64,000 nt of DNA from Rhodanobacteraceae bacterium ZG21-1 (GTDB lineage: Bacteria; Pseudomonadota; Gammaproteobacteria; Xanthomonadales; Rhodanobacteraceae): NCBI GenBank assembly GCA_021390615.1, contig JAJEJU010000025.1, forward strand, positions 558,001-622,000, in the 5' to 3' direction. Each line of letters starts with the position of its first letter. The first letter of the stretch is position 1. The notes under the pieces are model-generated. The model made no database searches, was not told the DNA's origin, and saw nothing but the letters and a program-made list of their open reading frames with translations. This document shows, in pieces, positions 44,131 to 53,981 of this stretch. Made by a program: the position numbers and the translations under genes.

Positions 44131-45480
44131 TCAGCTGCGACGCAGATTGGCCTTTTTGAGCAAACCTTCGTACTGGTGACTGACCAGGTGAGCCTGGACC
44201 TGCGCCGTGAAGTCCATCACCACGACCACCACGATCAAGAGCGACGTACCGCCGAAATAGAACGGCACGTTCCACACGTTGTGCATGAACGTCGGCACCA
44301 GACAGACCAGCACCAGGTACAACGCACCGACGCCGGTCAGACGGGTCATCACCGAGTCGATGTACTCGCCGGTCGCACGCCCCGGACGAATGCCGGGAAT
44401 CAGCGCGCCCGAGCGCTTGAGGTTGTCCGCCGTTTCCTGCGAGTTGAACACGATCGCCGTGTAGAAGAAGGCGAAGGTGATCACCAGCACCGCGAAGATG
44501 ATGTCGTACAGCGGCTCGCCCGGCGAAAGCGCCTGGACCAGCTCCTGCAGCCAGCGCGACTGACCGTTGCCGCCCTTACTGAACCAGTTCATCGCCGTAG
44601 CCGGGAACAGCAGCAGGCTCGAGGCGAAGATCGGCGGGATCACGCCCGACATGTTGATCTTCAGCGGCAGGTGCGAGGTCTGGTTCATGTAGGCCCGCTG
44701 CCCACCGGTGCGCCGTGCGTAGTTCACGGTGATGCGCCGCTGCGCTCGTTCCATGAAGACCACGAAGGCGGTCACCGCCAGGATCATCACCACCACCACC
44801 ACCACCGCGATCACCGAGGACTTGGCCAGGGTCAGCTCGCCGTTGCTGGCCTTGTTCAGGGTGTTGGCCACCGCTGCCGGCAAGCCAGCGACGATGCCGG
44901 CGAAGATCAGCAGCGAGATGCCGTTGCCCAGGCCTCGTTCGGTGATCTGCTCGCCCAGCCACATCAGGAACATGGTGCCGGCGGTCAGGCCGACCACCGC
45001 GGCCAGCACGAAGCCGAAGCCTCCGTTGTACACCACCGGCACGCCCGCAGACGTCTGCTTCTGCAGTGCCATGGCGATGCCGAAGGCCTGGAAGGCCGCC
45101 AGGCCCACCGTGCCGAAGCGGGTGTACATGGTCATCGTGCGGCGCCCGGACTCGCCCTCTTTGCGCAGCTGCTGCAGGCTCGGAATCACCGAACCCATCA
45201 TCTGCACCACGATCGAGGCCGAGATGTAGGGCACCACGCCCAGTGCGAACACCGAGAAGCGCGCCAGCGAACCGCCCGAGAACATGTTGAACATGTCCAG
45301 CAGGCCGTTGTTCTGCTGGCCGAGCAGGTTGGTCATCGCCTCGGGGTTCACCCCGGGAACCGGGATGAACGAACCCAGGCGGTACACGATCAACGCGCCG
45401 ATCACGAAGAAGAGGCGCGCCCGCAGCTCGACCAGCTTGCTGCCAGGCGTTCCAAGCGTCTTGCCCTTGGCTTGCGCCAC
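44131..45480 (-). CDS. secY: Preprotein translocase subunit SecY
   Basis: Channel subunit of the Sec translocon in the inner membrane. The 449-residue protein (E. coli 443) shows ten hydrophobic segments and the signatures RLGSFIPVPGVNPEAM and GVVPYISASIVVQMMGSVIPSL near the N-terminus, and GIRPGRATGEYIDSVMTRLT in the cytoplasmic loop before helix 9. It is the last gene of the spc operon, four bases after rplO. Confidence 0.98.
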   Translation of the reverse strand: MAQAKGKTLGTPGSKLVELRARLFFVIGALIVYRLGSFIPVPGVNPEAMTNLLGQQNNGLLDMFNMFSGGSLARFSVFALGVVPYISASIVVQMMGSVIPSLQQLRKEGESGRRTMTMYTRFGTVGLAAFQAFGIAMALQKQTSAGVPVVYNGGFGFVLAAVVGLTAGTMFLMWLGEQITERGLGNGISLLIFAGIVAGLPAAVANTLNKASNGELTLAKSSVIAVVVVVVMILAVTAFVVFMERAQRRITVNYARRTGGQRAYMNQTSHLPLKINMSGVIPPIFASSLLLFPATAMNWFSKGGNGQSRWLQELVQALSPGEPLYDIIFAVLVITFAFFYTAIVFNSQETADNLKRSGALIPGIRPGRATGEYIDSVMTRLTGVGALYLVLVCLVPTFMHNVWNVPFYFGGTSLLIVVVVVMDFTAQVQAHLVSHQYEGLLKKANLRRS

Positions 45481-45484
45481 GTCG

Positions 45485-45916
45485 TTACTCCACGCTGCCG
45501 CCGGCGGCCTCGATGGCCGCCTTGGCGCCGGCCGTGGCGAGCACGCCGGTGAGCTTCACTGCACGGCCGATCTCGCCCTTCAGCACGATCTTGACCTTCT
45601 TGGCGCGGCTGTCGATCAGGCCAGCCTTGTGCAGCGCGATCACGTCGATCACGTCGGTCGCGATGCTGGCCAGCTGATACAGGAACACCTGCTGGCTCTC
45701 GGCCTTGCTCAGCGAGCGGAAGCCGACCTTCGGCAGGCGACGCTGCAGCGGCATCTGGCCGCCTTCGAAACCGTACTTGTGGGTGCCGCCCGCGCGGGCA
45801 TGCTGACCCTTGTGGCCGCGGCCGGCGGTCTTGCCCAGGCCCGAACCGATGCCGCGACCGACGCGCAGGCGCGTCTTGCGCGAACCGGCGGCCGGCTTGA
45901 TGTCATTCAGACGCAT
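45485..45916 (-). CDS. rplO: 50S ribosomal protein L15
   Basis: The 143-residue protein starts [20 protein letters not shown] and has the Gly-rich rRNA-binding stretch ([17 protein letters not shown]). It lies between rpmD and secY with gaps of five and four bases. It is a late assembly protein of the 50S subunit. Confidence 0.98.
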   Translation of the reverse strand: MRLNDIKPAAGSRKTRLRVGRGIGSGLGKTAGRGHKGQHARAGGTHKYGFEGGQMPLQRRLPKVGFRSLSKAESQQVFLYQLASIATDVIDVIALHKAGLIDSRAKKVKIVLKGEIGRAVKLTGVLATAGAKAAIEAAGGSVE

Positions 45917-45921
45917 GATGC

Positions 45922-46125
45922 TTACTCCTCGACCCGCACCAGGTAGTAGACCGTGTTGATCAGACCACGCACCTGCGGGCTGTCCTTCAGTTCACGGACG
46001 TCGTTGAGCTTGTTCAGGCCCAGCGCCTTCACGCTCAGGCGATGACGATGCTGCACGCCGCGCAGGCCCTTGACCAGGCGCACGCGCACGGTGGCGTCGG
46101 CCGCCGCTTCGTTCTTCTTAGCCAT
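45922..46125 (-). CDS. rpmD: 50S ribosomal protein L30
   Basis: A 67-residue L30 with the [29 protein letters not shown] core. It carries about eight more N-terminal residues ([11 protein letters not shown]) than E. coli L30 (59). Its start overlaps the rpsE stop by eight bases, indicating translational coupling. I chose ATG 46125 over an upstream in-frame start inside rpsE. Confidence 0.96.
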   Translation of the reverse strand: MAKKNEAAADATVRVRLVKGLRGVQHRHRLSVKALGLNKLNDVRELKDSPQVRGLINTVYYLVRVEE

Positions 46126-46627
46126 GACCCAGCACCTCTTCCACGGTCTTGCCACGCTTGGCGGCGATGCGCTTCGGCGAAGCGATGGCCTGCAGGCCCT
46201 TGATGGTGGCGCGCACCAGGTTGATCGGGTTGCGCGAGCCGACCGCCTTGGCCAGCACGTTCTTCACGCCGACCACTTCCAGCACGGCGCGCATCGCACC
46301 GCCGGCGATCACGCCGGTACCTTCGGAAGCCGGCTGCATGTAGACGCGGGCTGCACCGTGGTTGGCCTTGATGGCGTACCACAGGGTGCCGTTGTTCAGG
46401 TCGATAGTCACCATCTGACGGCGGGCGCGCTCCATGGCCTTGGAGATGGCCACCGGCACTTCGCGCGCCTTGCCATAACCAAAGCCGACGCGCCCTTCGC
46501 CGTCGCCCACCACGGTCAACGCGGTGAAGCTCATCTGGCGGCCGCCCTTGACCGTCTTGGCCACGCGGTTGACGGCAATCAGCTTCTCGAGCAGGCCGTC
46601 GGAATTTTCGCGATCGGTAGAAGACAT
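46118..46627 (-). CDS. rpsE: 30S ribosomal protein S5
   Basis: The 169-residue protein (E. coli 167) takes part in decoding accuracy. It has the double-stranded-RNA-binding-like N-terminal domain ([20 protein letters not shown]) and the C-terminal domain ([18 protein letters not shown]). ATG 46627 gives the standard N-terminal extension. It is separated from rplR by 125 bases, a rather long gap for the spc operon, with a small hairpin at 46643-46657. Confidence 0.98.
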   Translation of the reverse strand: MSSTDRENSDGLLEKLIAVNRVAKTVKGGRQMSFTALTVVGDGEGRVGFGYGKAREVPVAISKAMERARRQMVTIDLNNGTLWYAIKANHGAARVYMQPASEGTGVIAGGAMRAVLEVVGVKNVLAKAVGSRNPINLVRATIKGLQAIASPKRIAAKRGKTVEEVLGHG

Positions 46628-46752
46628 ATTCGTTTCCGTATGCCCGGACCATCCGGGACTTTTTCTTGCGGCCAGGCCGCTTGGAGTTGTTTTTGTCTGG
46701 CGGGAATCGCGGTGGACCACCGCTATCCCGCGCAGGGATGTTGCTTAAAGCT

Positions 46753-47106
46753 TTAGAACTTCAGGCCGGCTTCGCGGGCTGCCTCGGCCAGGGCCTTGAT
46801 GCGGCCGTGGTAGCGGAAGCCCGAGCGATCGAACGCCACGGCCTCGATACCGACTGCCAGGGCGCGCTCAGCGACCGTCTTGCCCACCGCCGCGGCGGCT
46901 TCGAGGTTCTTGGTGCCCTTCAGGCCTTCCGCCAGCGCCTTCTGCACGGTCGAGGCAGCCGCCACGACGTTCGCGCCGGAAGCATCGAACACCTGGGCGT
47001 AGATGTGCTGCCCGGAGCGATGCACCGACAGACGCGGCACCGCCAGCTTGCGGATATGCGAGCGCGTGGACTTGGCGCGGCGCAGACGGGATTCTTTCTT
47101 GTTCAT
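46753..47106 (-). CDS. rplR: 50S ribosomal protein L18
   Basis: The 117-residue 5S rRNA-binding protein has the same length as in E. coli and starts [19 protein letters not shown]. The C-terminal [24 protein letters not shown] is conserved. It is preceded by a 113-base gap that holds a REP-like palindrome. Confidence 0.98.
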   Translation of the reverse strand: MNKKESRLRRAKSTRSHIRKLAVPRLSVHRSGQHIYAQVFDASGANVVAAASTVQKALAEGLKGTKNLEAAAAVGKTVAERALAVGIEAVAFDRSGFRYHGRIKALAEAAREAGLKF

Positions 47107-47163
47107 CGTCGTAGTTCCTCGAAAGCGGATCGACTCGGTTGGCTAGACACATCCTGCTTTCTT

Positions 47164-47195
47164 GAAGAGCGCGACGATGGACAGTCGCCTCGAGA
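47164..47195 (-). repeat. REP-like palindrome in the rplF-rplR gap
   Basis: GAAGAGCGCGAC (from 47164) and GTCGC (47184-47188) form the stem, with CTCGAG following. The order AAGAGCGCGAC - spacer - GTCGC - CGAG is shared with the element in the rpoA-rplQ gap at 41391-41430. Confidence 0.5.
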
Positions 47196-47219
47196 GGCAG
47201 GAACAGCGTACTAGCCCGC

Positions 47220-47747
47220 TTAAGCCTTCTTGGCTTCCTTGATGGTGATCTTCTCGCCGGCATAGCGAACGCCCTTGCCCTTGTAGGGCTCCGGCGGACG
47301 ATAGGCGCGGATCTTGGCGGCCACCTCGCCCACGCGCTGCTTGTCCGAACCCTTGATCAGGATTTCGGTCTGCGTCGGCGTTTCGAGGGTGATGCCCTCG
47401 GGCGCGTTGAACACCACCGGATGGGAGAACCCGAGGCTCAGGTTCAGCGCCTTGCCGGCCATCGAGGCGCGGTAGCCGACGCCGACCAGCTCGAGCTTGC
47501 GCTCGTAGCCTTCGGACACGCCCTTGACCATGTTCGCCAGCAGCGCGCGCAGCGTGCCGCCGAACTTGTCCTCGGCGCCTTCGGCAACCTGGATGTTGAC
47601 GGTGCCGTTCTCGACGGTGACCGCAGCACCCGGCAGGTTATGCGTGGACAAGGTACCCTTCGGGCCCTTGACGGTCACGCCGTCCTCGGTGGTCTTCAGT
47701 TCCACGCCCTTCGGCAGGGAAATCGGTTTTTTGGCAACACGAGACAT
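47220..47747 (-). CDS. rplF: 50S ribosomal protein L6
   Basis: The 175-residue protein (E. coli 177) starts [17 protein letters not shown] and ends with the L6 signature [17 protein letters not shown]. It binds 23S rRNA near the factor-binding region. ATG 47747 was chosen; it lies ten bases after the rpsH stop and has GGAGTC upstream. Confidence 0.98.
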   Translation of the reverse strand: MSRVAKKPISLPKGVELKTTEDGVTVKGPKGTLSTHNLPGAAVTVENGTVNIQVAEGAEDKFGGTLRALLANMVKGVSEGYERKLELVGVGYRASMAGKALNLSLGFSHPVVFNAPEGITLETPTQTEILIKGSDKQRVGEVAAKIRAYRPPEPYKGKGVRYAGEKITIKEAKKA

Positions 47748-47757
47748 CGAAGACTCC

Positions 47758-48153
47758 TTACGCCACGAGGCCGATGACTTCGCCGCCCAGACCCTTGGCC
47801 CGGGCCTGCGCATCGGTCAGCAGACCGGCGGAAGTCGAAATGATCGAGATACCCATGCCGCCGAGAACCTTCGGCAGCTCGTCCTTGCCGCGATAGACGC
47901 GCAAGCCGGAGCGGCTGACTCGGGCGATGGTCTCGATGGCCGGACGGCCTTCGAAATACTTGAGCTTGATCTCGAGCACCGGCTTGCCTTCCGCAGCGGA
48001 GGCCTTGGCGTCGAGGATGTAGCCCTCGTTCTTGAGAAGGTTGGCGATGGCCACCTTCAGTTTCGACGACGGCATGCTTACGGTCTGCTTGCCCGTGAGC
48101 TGGGCATTGCGGATGCGCGTAAACAGATCGGCGATGGGATCAGTCATGCTCAT
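47758..48153 (-). CDS. rpsH: 30S ribosomal protein S8
   Basis: The 131-residue 16S rRNA binder is the spc-operon translational repressor in E. coli. [16 protein letters not shown] and the C-terminal [20 protein letters not shown] are conserved. Two ATGs six bases apart are possible (48153, 48147); AAGGAT is better placed for 48153. It is separated from rpsN by 222 bases containing a promoter candidate. Confidence 0.98.
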   Translation of the reverse strand: MSMTDPIADLFTRIRNAQLTGKQTVSMPSSKLKVAIANLLKNEGYILDAKASAAEGKPVLEIKLKYFEGRPAIETIARVSRSGLRVYRGKDELPKVLGGMGISIISTSAGLLTDAQARAKGLGGEVIGLVA

Positions 48154-48250
48154 GAAAACATCCTTCAGAGTGCACCGATATCCGAAAAACCGGAAATCTT
48201 GTCAGATTGTGAGCCGGCAAAGACACCGGCCTGCGTTGCGCAGACCGACG

Positions 48251-48280
48251 ACTATAGCAGGCTTTCCTGCGTTTTGCGAA
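48251..48280 (-). promoter_or_regulatory. Internal promoter candidate upstream of rpsH
   Basis: On the minus strand TTCGCA (48280-48275, 4 of 6), an 18-base spacer and TATAGT (48256-48251, 5 of 6) preceded by TGC. It lies in the 222-base rpsN-rpsH gap, about 98 bases before the rpsH start codon. Confidence 0.5.
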
Positions 48281-48375
48281 TATCGACGTCGATTCAACGT
48301 CGGCGTCACGGCCGAGCCGTGTCGTCTTGCCGGAATCGGCGCACCAGCGCCGAGCCCGATCGATCTTGCCCGTGC

Positions 48376-48681
48376 TTACCAGCTGGCCTTGCGCAGGCCA
48401 GGCACGTCGCCGCGCATGGTGGCTTCGCGCAGCTTGTTGCGGCCCAGGCCGAACTTGGCGTACACGCCGCGAGCACGGCCGGTGAGCGCGCAGCGGTTGC
48501 GCTGGCGGCTCGGGCTGGCGTCGCGCGGCAGCTTCTGCAGCTTGGTCTGGGCTTCCATCTTCTCCTCGTAGGAGGCGGTGGGGCTCAGCACGATCGCCTT
48601 GAGTTCGGCGCGCTTGGTCGCGTACTTCTTGACGAGCTTGGTCCGCTTGATATCGCGGTTGACCATCGAGGTCTTAGCCAT
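48376..48681 (-). CDS. rpsN: 30S ribosomal protein S14
   Basis: The 101-residue zinc-free (long) form has a single Cys and no CxxC pair; C-terminal [28 protein letters not shown] is typical when read around GRARG. It follows rplE by 18 bases. The gap after it is unusually long for the spc operon. Confidence 0.98.
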   Translation of the reverse strand: MAKTSMVNRDIKRTKLVKKYATKRAELKAIVLSPTASYEEKMEAQTKLQKLPRDASPSRQRNRCALTGRARGVYAKFGLGRNKLREATMRGDVPGLRKASW

Positions 48682-48699
48682 GGGTATCTCTCGCGTGTA

Positions 48700-49239
48700 T
48701 CAGTTGCGGAACGGGAAGCTGAACGCTGCCAGCAGCGCCTTCGCCTCTTCGTCGGTCTTGGCGGTGGTGGTGATGGAGATGTCCATACCGCGCAGCGCGT
48801 CGACCTGATCGAAGTCGATTTCCGGGAAGATGATCTGCTCTTTGATGCCGAAGTTGTAGTTGCCACGGCCATCGAAGGCGCGACCCGACACGCCGCGGAA
48901 GTCGCGTACGCGGGGCAGCGAGATGTTGATCAGGCGATCCAGGAATTCCCACATCTGGGCGCGGCGCAGGGTGACCTTGCAGCCGATCGGCCAACCGTCG
49001 CGGATCTTGAACGAGGCCACGGAAACGCGCGCCTTGGTCGTGATCGGCTTCTGGCCGGCGATCTTGGCCATGTCGGCCACGGCGTTCTCGAGCACTTTCT
49101 TGTTGCCCGCCGCTTCGCCCACGCCCATATTCAGCGTGATCTTGGTGATGCGGGGAACCTGCATCACGTTCTCGTAGCCGAAGCGCTCGGTGAGCTGCTT
49201 CACTACCTGGTCTTTGTAAATCTTTTCAAGGCGCGTCAT
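48700..49239 (-). CDS. rplE: 50S ribosomal protein L5
   Basis: The 179-residue 5S rRNA-binding protein has the same length as in E. coli. [38 protein letters not shown] and [19 protein letters not shown] mark the family. It lies between rplX and rpsN with short gaps (11 and 18 bases). Confidence 0.98.
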   Translation of the reverse strand: MTRLEKIYKDQVVKQLTERFGYENVMQVPRITKITLNMGVGEAAGNKKVLENAVADMAKIAGQKPITTKARVSVASFKIRDGWPIGCKVTLRRAQMWEFLDRLINISLPRVRDFRGVSGRAFDGRGNYNFGIKEQIIFPEIDFDQVDALRGMDISITTTAKTDEEAKALLAAFSFPFRN

Positions 49240-49250
49240 GACTGTGTTCC

Positions 49251-49565
49251 TTACGCGTCCACGACCTCGCCGGACGAACGGAACACGCGGACCTTGCGCC
49301 CATCAGCGAGCGTCTTGGCACCTACGCGTTCACCCTTGTTCGTGGCGGGGTTGAACAGCTGCACATTGGAGATATGGATCGAAGCTTCGCGCTCGACGAT
49401 GCCGCCCGGCTGGTTGGCCTGCGGATTCGCCTTGGTGTGGCGCTTCACCAGATTCACGTTGGAGACGAACACACGCTCGCCCTGCACGCGCAGCACGTCG
49501 CCGCGCTGCCCTTTGTTCTTGCCGGTGATCACGAGGACCTGATCACCCTTGCGGATACGGTTCAT
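49251..49565 (-). CDS. rplX: 50S ribosomal protein L24
   Basis: The 104-residue assembly initiator has an N-terminal KOW motif ([20 protein letters not shown]) and the same length as in E. coli. It stands between rplN and rplE in the spc operon. Confidence 0.98.
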   Translation of the reverse strand: MNRIRKGDQVLVITGKNKGQRGDVLRVQGERVFVSNVNLVKRHTKANPQANQPGGIVEREASIHISNVQLFNPATNKGERVGAKTLADGRKVRVFRSSGEVVDA

Positions 49566-49580
49566 GGTTCTGGACTCCGC

Positions 49581-49949
49581 TCAGAGCACTTCGGGAGCGA
49601 GCGAGACGATCTTCATGAACTTCTCGCTGCGCAGCTCGCGGGTGACCGGCCCGAAGATACGGGTGCCGATCGGCTCGAGCTTGTTGTTGAGGAGCACGGC
49701 CGCGTTGCCGTCGAAACGGATCAGCGAACCGTCGGCGCGGCGCACGCCCTTGGCGGTACGCACCACCACGGCGTTGTAGACCTCGCCCTTCTTCACCTTG
49801 CCGCGCGGAATGGCATCCTTCACGGTGACCTTGATCACGTCGCCGATGGCGGCGTAACGGCGCTTGGAGCCGCCGAGCACCTTAATGCACATCAGTTCCT
49901 TCGCGCCGCTGTTGTCCGCCGCGGAAAGCGTGCTTTGCATCTGGATCAT
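49581..49949 (-). CDS. rplN: 50S ribosomal protein L14
   Basis: The 122-residue protein starts [20 protein letters not shown] and contains [20 protein letters not shown]. It contacts the 30S subunit at bridge B8. It is the first spc gene after rpsQ; the gap of 15 bases leaves little room for a separate promoter, so S10 and spc are probably read through. Confidence 0.98.
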   Translation of the reverse strand: MIQMQSTLSAADNSGAKELMCIKVLGGSKRRYAAIGDVIKVTVKDAIPRGKVKKGEVYNAVVVRTAKGVRRADGSLIRFDGNAAVLLNNKLEPIGTRIFGPVTRELRSEKFMKIVSLAPEVL

Positions 49950-49964
49950 GTCTGCACCCTCCCT

Positions 49965-50225
49965 TTAGACCTTGGCGCGCGTGATGATTTCCACCACGCG
50001 GTGATGCTTGGTCTTGGACAGCGGGCGGCATTCCGCGATGCGCACCACGTCGCCTTCGCTCGCGCCGATGTCATCCTGCGCGTGCAGCTTGGTGGAACGG
50101 CGGATGATCTTGCCGAGCAGCGGATGCTGCACCTGGCGCTCGATCAGCACAGTGACCGTCTTGTCCATCTTGTTGCTGGTGACACGACCCTCGAGGGTGC
50201 GTGCCTGCTTGTTGTTCTCGCTCAT
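49965..50225 (-). CDS. rpsQ: 30S ribosomal protein S17
   Basis: The 86-residue OB-fold protein binds helix 11 of 16S r[23 protein letters not shown] and [20 protein letters not shown] are family signatures. It is the last gene of the S10 group, 12 bases after rpmC. Confidence 0.98.
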   Translation of the reverse strand: MSENNKQARTLEGRVTSNKMDKTVTVLIERQVQHPLLGKIIRRSTKLHAQDDIGASEGDVVRIAECRPLSKTKHHRVVEIITRAKV

Positions 50226-50237
50226 GTCGGCCGTCCC

Positions 50238-50423
50238 TTACTTCTTGCTGCCGAGCACGAACTTCGTGCGGGCGATGTCGCGCCGGACGCGGCGCAGCTG
50301 ATGCGGCTGGTTGAGCTGGCCACTGCCCTTCTGCATGCGCAGGTTGAACTGCTCCTTGCGCAGGTCCAGCAGATGCTGGTTCAGCTCGTCGGCCGACTTG
50401 TTCGTCAGATCTTTGATGGCCAT
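50238..50423 (-). CDS. rpmC: 50S ribosomal protein L29
   Basis: The 61-residue protein near the exit tunnel has the two-helix hairpin ([35 protein letters not shown]). Its ATG overlaps the rplP stop by one base (TGATG), so translation is coupled. Confidence 0.97.
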   Translation of the reverse strand: MAIKDLTNKSADELNQHLLDLRKEQFNLRMQKGSGQLNQPHQLRRVRRDIARTKFVLGSKK

Positions 50424-50836
50424 CACATCACCGCCCGGGTCACAAACTGGGTCTGCACCGACAGTTTGGCGGCGGCCAGGCGGAACGCCTCGCGAGCCGT
50501 CGTCTCGTCGACGCCCTCGATTTCGTACAGCATACGTCCCGGCTGGATCGGGGCGACCCAGAACTCGACGCCGCCCTTGCCCGCGCCCATACGCACTTCG
50601 ATCGGCTTCTTGGTGATCGGCTTGTCCGGGAACACGCGGATCCACAGCTTGCCGCCGCGCTTCACGAAACGGGTGATGCAGCGACGAGCAGCCTCGATCT
50701 GGCGAGCGGTGAGCGCGCCGTGCGTGGTGGCCTTCAGGCCGTACTCGCCGAAGCTGACGAGGTTCGAGCTGAACGCCAGGCCGTCGTTGCGGCCCTTGAA
50801 CTGCTTACGGTATTTGGTTCGCTTGGGTTGCAACAT
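50423..50836 (-). CDS. rplP: 50S ribosomal protein L16
   Basis: The 137-residue protein (E. coli 136) begins [20 protein letters not shown] and contains [20 protein letters not shown] and [15 protein letters not shown]. It sits near the A-site of the 50S subunit. It lies between rpsC and rpmC. Confidence 0.98.
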   Translation of the reverse strand: MLQPKRTKYRKQFKGRNDGLAFSSNLVSFGEYGLKATTHGALTARQIEAARRCITRFVKRGGKLWIRVFPDKPITKKPIEVRMGAGKGGVEFWVAPIQPGRMLYEIEGVDETTAREAFRLAAAKLSVQTQFVTRAVM

Positions 50837-50847
50837 GGCAACTCTCC

Positions 50848-51603
50848 TTACTTCGCCGTCCGCTCGCGGCGGCCTTCACCGCCCTCGCGACGCGAATCAC
50901 CACGACGGCCTTCGCCACCTTCACGGCGCGGCTGCGACTGCTGCTCTTCCTTCGACTCCTGGCCGGCCTGGGTCAGGTCGAAGATCTCGCCCTTGTAGAC
51001 CCACACCTTGATGCCGATGATGCCGTAGGTGGTCTTCGCCTCGGCGGTGCCGTAGTCGATGTCGGCACGCAGCGTATGCAGCGGCACGCGACCTTCGCGG
51101 CTCCACTCGGAGCGGGCGATCTCGGCGCCGTTCAGACGGCCGGAGACGTTGATCTTGATGCCCAGGGCGCCGAGGCGCATCGCGTTGCCGACAGCGCGCT
51201 TCATGGCGCGGCGGAACATGATGCGGCGCTCCAGCTGCTGCGCGATCGACTCGGCGACCAGCTGCGCGTCCAGTTCGGGCTTGCGCACTTCGCTGACGTT
51301 GATGTGCGCCGGAACGCCCATCAGGTCGCTGACTTCCTTGCGCAGCTTCTCGATGTCCTCGCCCTTCTTGCCGATCACCACGCCCGGACGGGCGGTGTGG
51401 ATCGTCACGCGTGCGGTCTTGGCCGGACGCTCAATGAGGATCTTCGAAATGCCGGCGGCGGCCAGCTTCTTGCGCAGCATCTCGCGAACCTTCAGATCGG
51501 CGGCGAGGTACTGGGCATATTCGCCCTTATTGGCGTACCACTTCGAGTTCCAGTCCTTGGCGATGCCGAGGCGGATACCGGTGGGATGAACTTTATGACC
51601 CAT
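50848..51603 (-). CDS. rpsC: 30S ribosomal protein S3, with extended low-complexity tail
   Basis: The 251-residue protein (E. coli 233) forms part of the mRNA entry tunnel. It has the KH domain with the GxxG loop ([16 protein letters not shown]) and the C-terminal domain up to [12 protein letters not shown]. The last ~35 residues form a charged tail with two copies of RREGGEGRR, longer than in E. coli; such tails occur in related genera. Confidence 0.98.
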   Translation of the reverse strand: MGHKVHPTGIRLGIAKDWNSKWYANKGEYAQYLAADLKVREMLRKKLAAAGISKILIERPAKTARVTIHTARPGVVIGKKGEDIEKLRKEVSDLMGVPAHINVSEVRKPELDAQLVAESIAQQLERRIMFRRAMKRAVGNAMRLGALGIKINVSGRLNGAEIARSEWSREGRVPLHTLRADIDYGTAEAKTTYGIIGIKVWVYKGEIFDLTQAGQESKEEQQSQPRREGGEGRRGDSRREGGEGRRERTAK

Positions 51604-51618
51604 CGTCTATGTCCCCAG

Positions 51619-51954
51619 TCAGTTGCCAACGACCACAGTGATGTGGCTCGTGCGCTTCAGGATGCGGGAACCGCGGCCTTTGGCGCGGGCGTACATGCGC
51701 TTCATCGCCGGACCCTCGTCCACGAAGATGCGCGCGACCTTCAGCTCGTCGACGTCGGCGCCCAGGTTGTTCTCGGCGTTGGCGACAGCCGAGAGCAGGA
51801 CCTTGCGGACGATGTGCGCAGCTTTCTTGTTGGTGAACTGGAGCACGTCGCTGGCGCGGCCCACGGGGAGACCGCGGACCAGGTCAGCCACCAGGCGTGC
51901 CTTCTGCGCCGAGATGCGGGCGCTGCGCAGGATCGCTTTGGCTTCAGTGCTCAT
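51619..51954 (-). CDS. rplV: 50S ribosomal protein L22
   Basis: The 111-residue protein lines the exit tunnel. It begins [20 protein letters not shown] and ends with the beta-hairpin region ([20 protein letters not shown]). I chose ATG 51954 over a GTG one codon earlier, because it overlaps the rpsS stop by one base (TGATG), a typical coupled start. The tunnel hairpin shows no obvious macrolide-resistance deletion. Confidence 0.97.
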   Translation of the reverse strand: MSTEAKAILRSARISAQKARLVADLVRGLPVGRASDVLQFTNKKAAHIVRKVLLSAVANAENNLGADVDELKVARIFVDEGPAMKRMYARAKGRGSRILKRTSHITVVVGN

Positions 51955-52226
51955 CACTTGCCCTTCTTGTCGCCGCCGTGGCCCTTGAAGGTGCGGGTCA
52001 CCGCGAACTCGCCGAGCTTGTGCCCGACCATGTTCTCGTTGACGAGCACCGGCACGTGCTGGCGTCCGTTGTGGATGGCGATGGTCAGGCCGACCATTTC
52101 CGGCAGGATCATCGAGCGGCGCGACCAGGTCTTGATCGGGCGCTTGTTGTTGGTCGAAGCCGCAGTTTCGACCTTCTTGATGAGGTGCAGGTCAACGAAC
52201 GGACCTTTCTTTAGAGAACGAGGCAT
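51954..52226 (-). CDS. rpsS: 30S ribosomal protein S19
   Basis: The 90-residue head protein (E. coli 92) begins [20 protein letters not shown] and has [21 protein letters not shown] in the conserved core. It stands between rplB and rplV, overlapping the latter by one base. Confidence 0.98.
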   Translation of the reverse strand: MPRSLKKGPFVDLHLIKKVETAASTNNKRPIKTWSRRSMILPEMVGLTIAIHNGRQHVPVLVNENMVGHKLGEFAVTRTFKGHGGDKKGK

Positions 52227-52238
52227 GATCGTGTCCTG

Positions 52239-53060
52239 TTACTTGCGACGACGCACGATGAACTGCTGCGTGCGCTTGTTGTTACGGGTCTTGTAGCCCT
52301 TGGTCGGCGTGCCCCACGGGCTCACCGGGTGGCGGCCACCGGAAGTGCGGCCTTCGCCGCCGCCGTGCGGATGGTCGACCGGGTTCATCACCACACCGCG
52401 AACGGTCGGGCGAATACCCTGCCAACGCTTCACGCCGGCCTTGCCGAGCTTGCGCAGGCTGTGCTCCGAGTTGCCAACCTCGCCGATGGTGGCGCGGCAG
52501 TCGACCGGCACCTTGCGCATTTCGCCGGAGCGCAGGCGCAGGGTGGCGTAGCCGGATTCGCGGGCAATCAGCTGCACCGAGGCGCCGGCGCTGCGGGCGA
52601 TCTGCGCACCCTTGCCGGGCTTCATCTCGATGCAATGCACGGTGGAACCCACCGGGATGTTGCGCAGCGGCAGGCAGTTGCCGGCCTTGATCGGCGCGTC
52701 ATGGCCCGAGACCAGGCGGTCACCCACCACCACGCCCTTCGGCGCGATGATGTAGCGGCGTTCGCCGTCGGCGTAGCACAGCAGCGCGATGTGCGCGGTG
52801 CGGTTCGGATCGTACTCGATCCGCTCGACCACGCCGGCGATGCTTTCCTTGTCGCGCTTGAAGTCGATGATGCGGTAGTTCTGCTTGTGACCACCGCCGC
52901 GATGGCGGGTGGTGATGCGGCCGAAATGGTTGCGGCCACCGGTCTTGGACTGCGATTCGGTCAGCGGCGCGTACGGCGCGCCCTTGTACAGACCTTCGGT
53001 GCGGACGCTTACCGCGTCGCGGCGACCGGGCGAGGTCGGCTTGTGGGTAATTAGTGCCAT
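52239..53060 (-). CDS. rplB: 50S ribosomal protein L2
   Basis: The 273-residue protein has the same length as in E. coli and is needed for subunit joining and peptidyl transfer. The catalytic-centre region [14 protein letters not shown] (with the conserved His) and the N-terminal [10 protein letters not shown] are intact. It lies 17 bases after rplW. Confidence 0.98.
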   Translation of the reverse strand: MALITHKPTSPGRRDAVSVRTEGLYKGAPYAPLTESQSKTGGRNHFGRITTRHRGGGHKQNYRIIDFKRDKESIAGVVERIEYDPNRTAHIALLCYADGERRYIIAPKGVVVGDRLVSGHDAPIKAGNCLPLRNIPVGSTVHCIEMKPGKGAQIARSAGASVQLIARESGYATLRLRSGEMRKVPVDCRATIGEVGNSEHSLRKLGKAGVKRWQGIRPTVRGVVMNPVDHPHGGGEGRTSGGRHPVSPWGTPTKGYKTRNNKRTQQFIVRRRK

Positions 53061-53077
53061 CTCACAAAACTCCTGGC

Positions 53078-53371
53078 TCAGGCCTTGGCCGTCACGTCGA
53101 TGGTCTGGCCATCGGCGAGGCGCACGTAGGCCTTGCGCTTGCCCTGGCGGCTGCCAGCGCGGAAACGGAAGGACTTCACCTTGCCCTTGGCGTTGACGAG
53201 GTTCACCTGCTCGACCTTGACGTCGAACATCTTCTCCACGGCATCGCGGACGTCGGCCTTGGTCGCGGTCTGCGAGACCACGAAGACGTACTGATTGTGC
53301 TCGGCGAGACGGGCGGACTTCTCGGAAATGTGCGGCGCGCGCAGCGTATCCAGAATGCGTTCGTTGCTCAT
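53078..53371 (-). CDS. rplW: 50S ribosomal protein L23
   Basis: The 97-residue protein at the tunnel exit is the docking site for trigger factor and [23 protein letters not shown] and [18 protein letters not shown] are conserved. Its ATG (53371) and the rplD stop share ATGA, a four-base overlap that shows coupling; a GTG three codons upstream was rejected. Confidence 0.98.
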   Translation of the reverse strand: MSNERILDTLRAPHISEKSARLAEHNQYVFVVSQTATKADVRDAVEKMFDVKVEQVNLVNAKGKVKSFRFRAGSRQGKRKAYVRLADGQTIDVTAKA

Positions 53372-53970
53372 GCCAGCCACTCCTCGATCTTCTTCACTGC
53401 ATCGACGGTCAGCACCACGTAGTCGGAGCCGACCAGGCTGACCGGGTTCAGCGCCACCACGTCGACCACGTGCAGATACGGGATGTTGCGCGCGGCCAGG
53501 AACAGCGCCTCGTTGGCATCCTCGGACACCAGCAACACGCGACCCGACAGCTCCAGCTCCTTCAGCTTGGCGACCATGCCCGAGGTCTTCGGGGCTTCGA
53601 TGCCGAAGCTCTCCACCACCTTCAGGCGACCGGCGCGGTTGAGCTCGGACAGGATCGAACGGATCGCCACGCGGTAGGCCTTGCGATTGACCTTCTGCAC
53701 ATAGCTGCGCGGCTTCGCCGCGAAGGCACGACCGCCGCCCACGAAGATCGGCGCGCGATAGTCGCCGTGGCGGGCGCCGCCGCCCTTCTGCTTCTTGAAC
53801 TTCTTGGTGGTACCGGACAGCTCGCCGCGGGTCAGCTGCGACTGCGTACCGGCGCGACCACCCGCCTGATAGGCGATGACCACTTGGTGGATCAGGGCCT
53901 GCTTGAACTCGCCGCCGAACACTTCGTCCGACACGCTGAGCGGCTTGGCGCCAATGACATTCAGTTCCAT
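53368..53970 (-). CDS. rplD: 50S ribosomal protein L4
   Basis: The 200-residue protein (E. coli 201) reaches the exit tunnel and, in E. coli, represses and attenuates its own S10 operon. Conserved parts are [20 protein letters not shown], the tunnel loop, and [23 protein letters not shown] 53970 has a GAGGAGA ribosome-binding site. Whether it regulates the operon here is not known; the leader differs from that of E. coli. Confidence 0.98.
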   Translation of the reverse strand: MELNVIGAKPLSVSDEVFGGEFKQALIHQVVIAYQAGGRAGTQSQLTRGELSGTTKKFKKQKGGGARHGDYRAPIFVGGGRAFAAKPRSYVQKVNRKAYRVAIRSILSELNRAGRLKVVESFGIEAPKTSGMVAKLKELELSGRVLLVSEDANEALFLAARNIPYLHVVDVVALNPVSLVGSDYVVLTVDAVKKIEEWLA

Positions 53971-53981
53971 GGCGTCTCTCC

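Noticed and set aside
46643-46657. Hairpin CCCGGA-CCA-TCCGGG followed by a T-run on the plus strand in the rplR-rpsE gap
   Set aside because: No plus-strand gene ends there. On the coding (minus) strand the T-run lies before the hairpin as A residues, so it is not a terminator for the operon.
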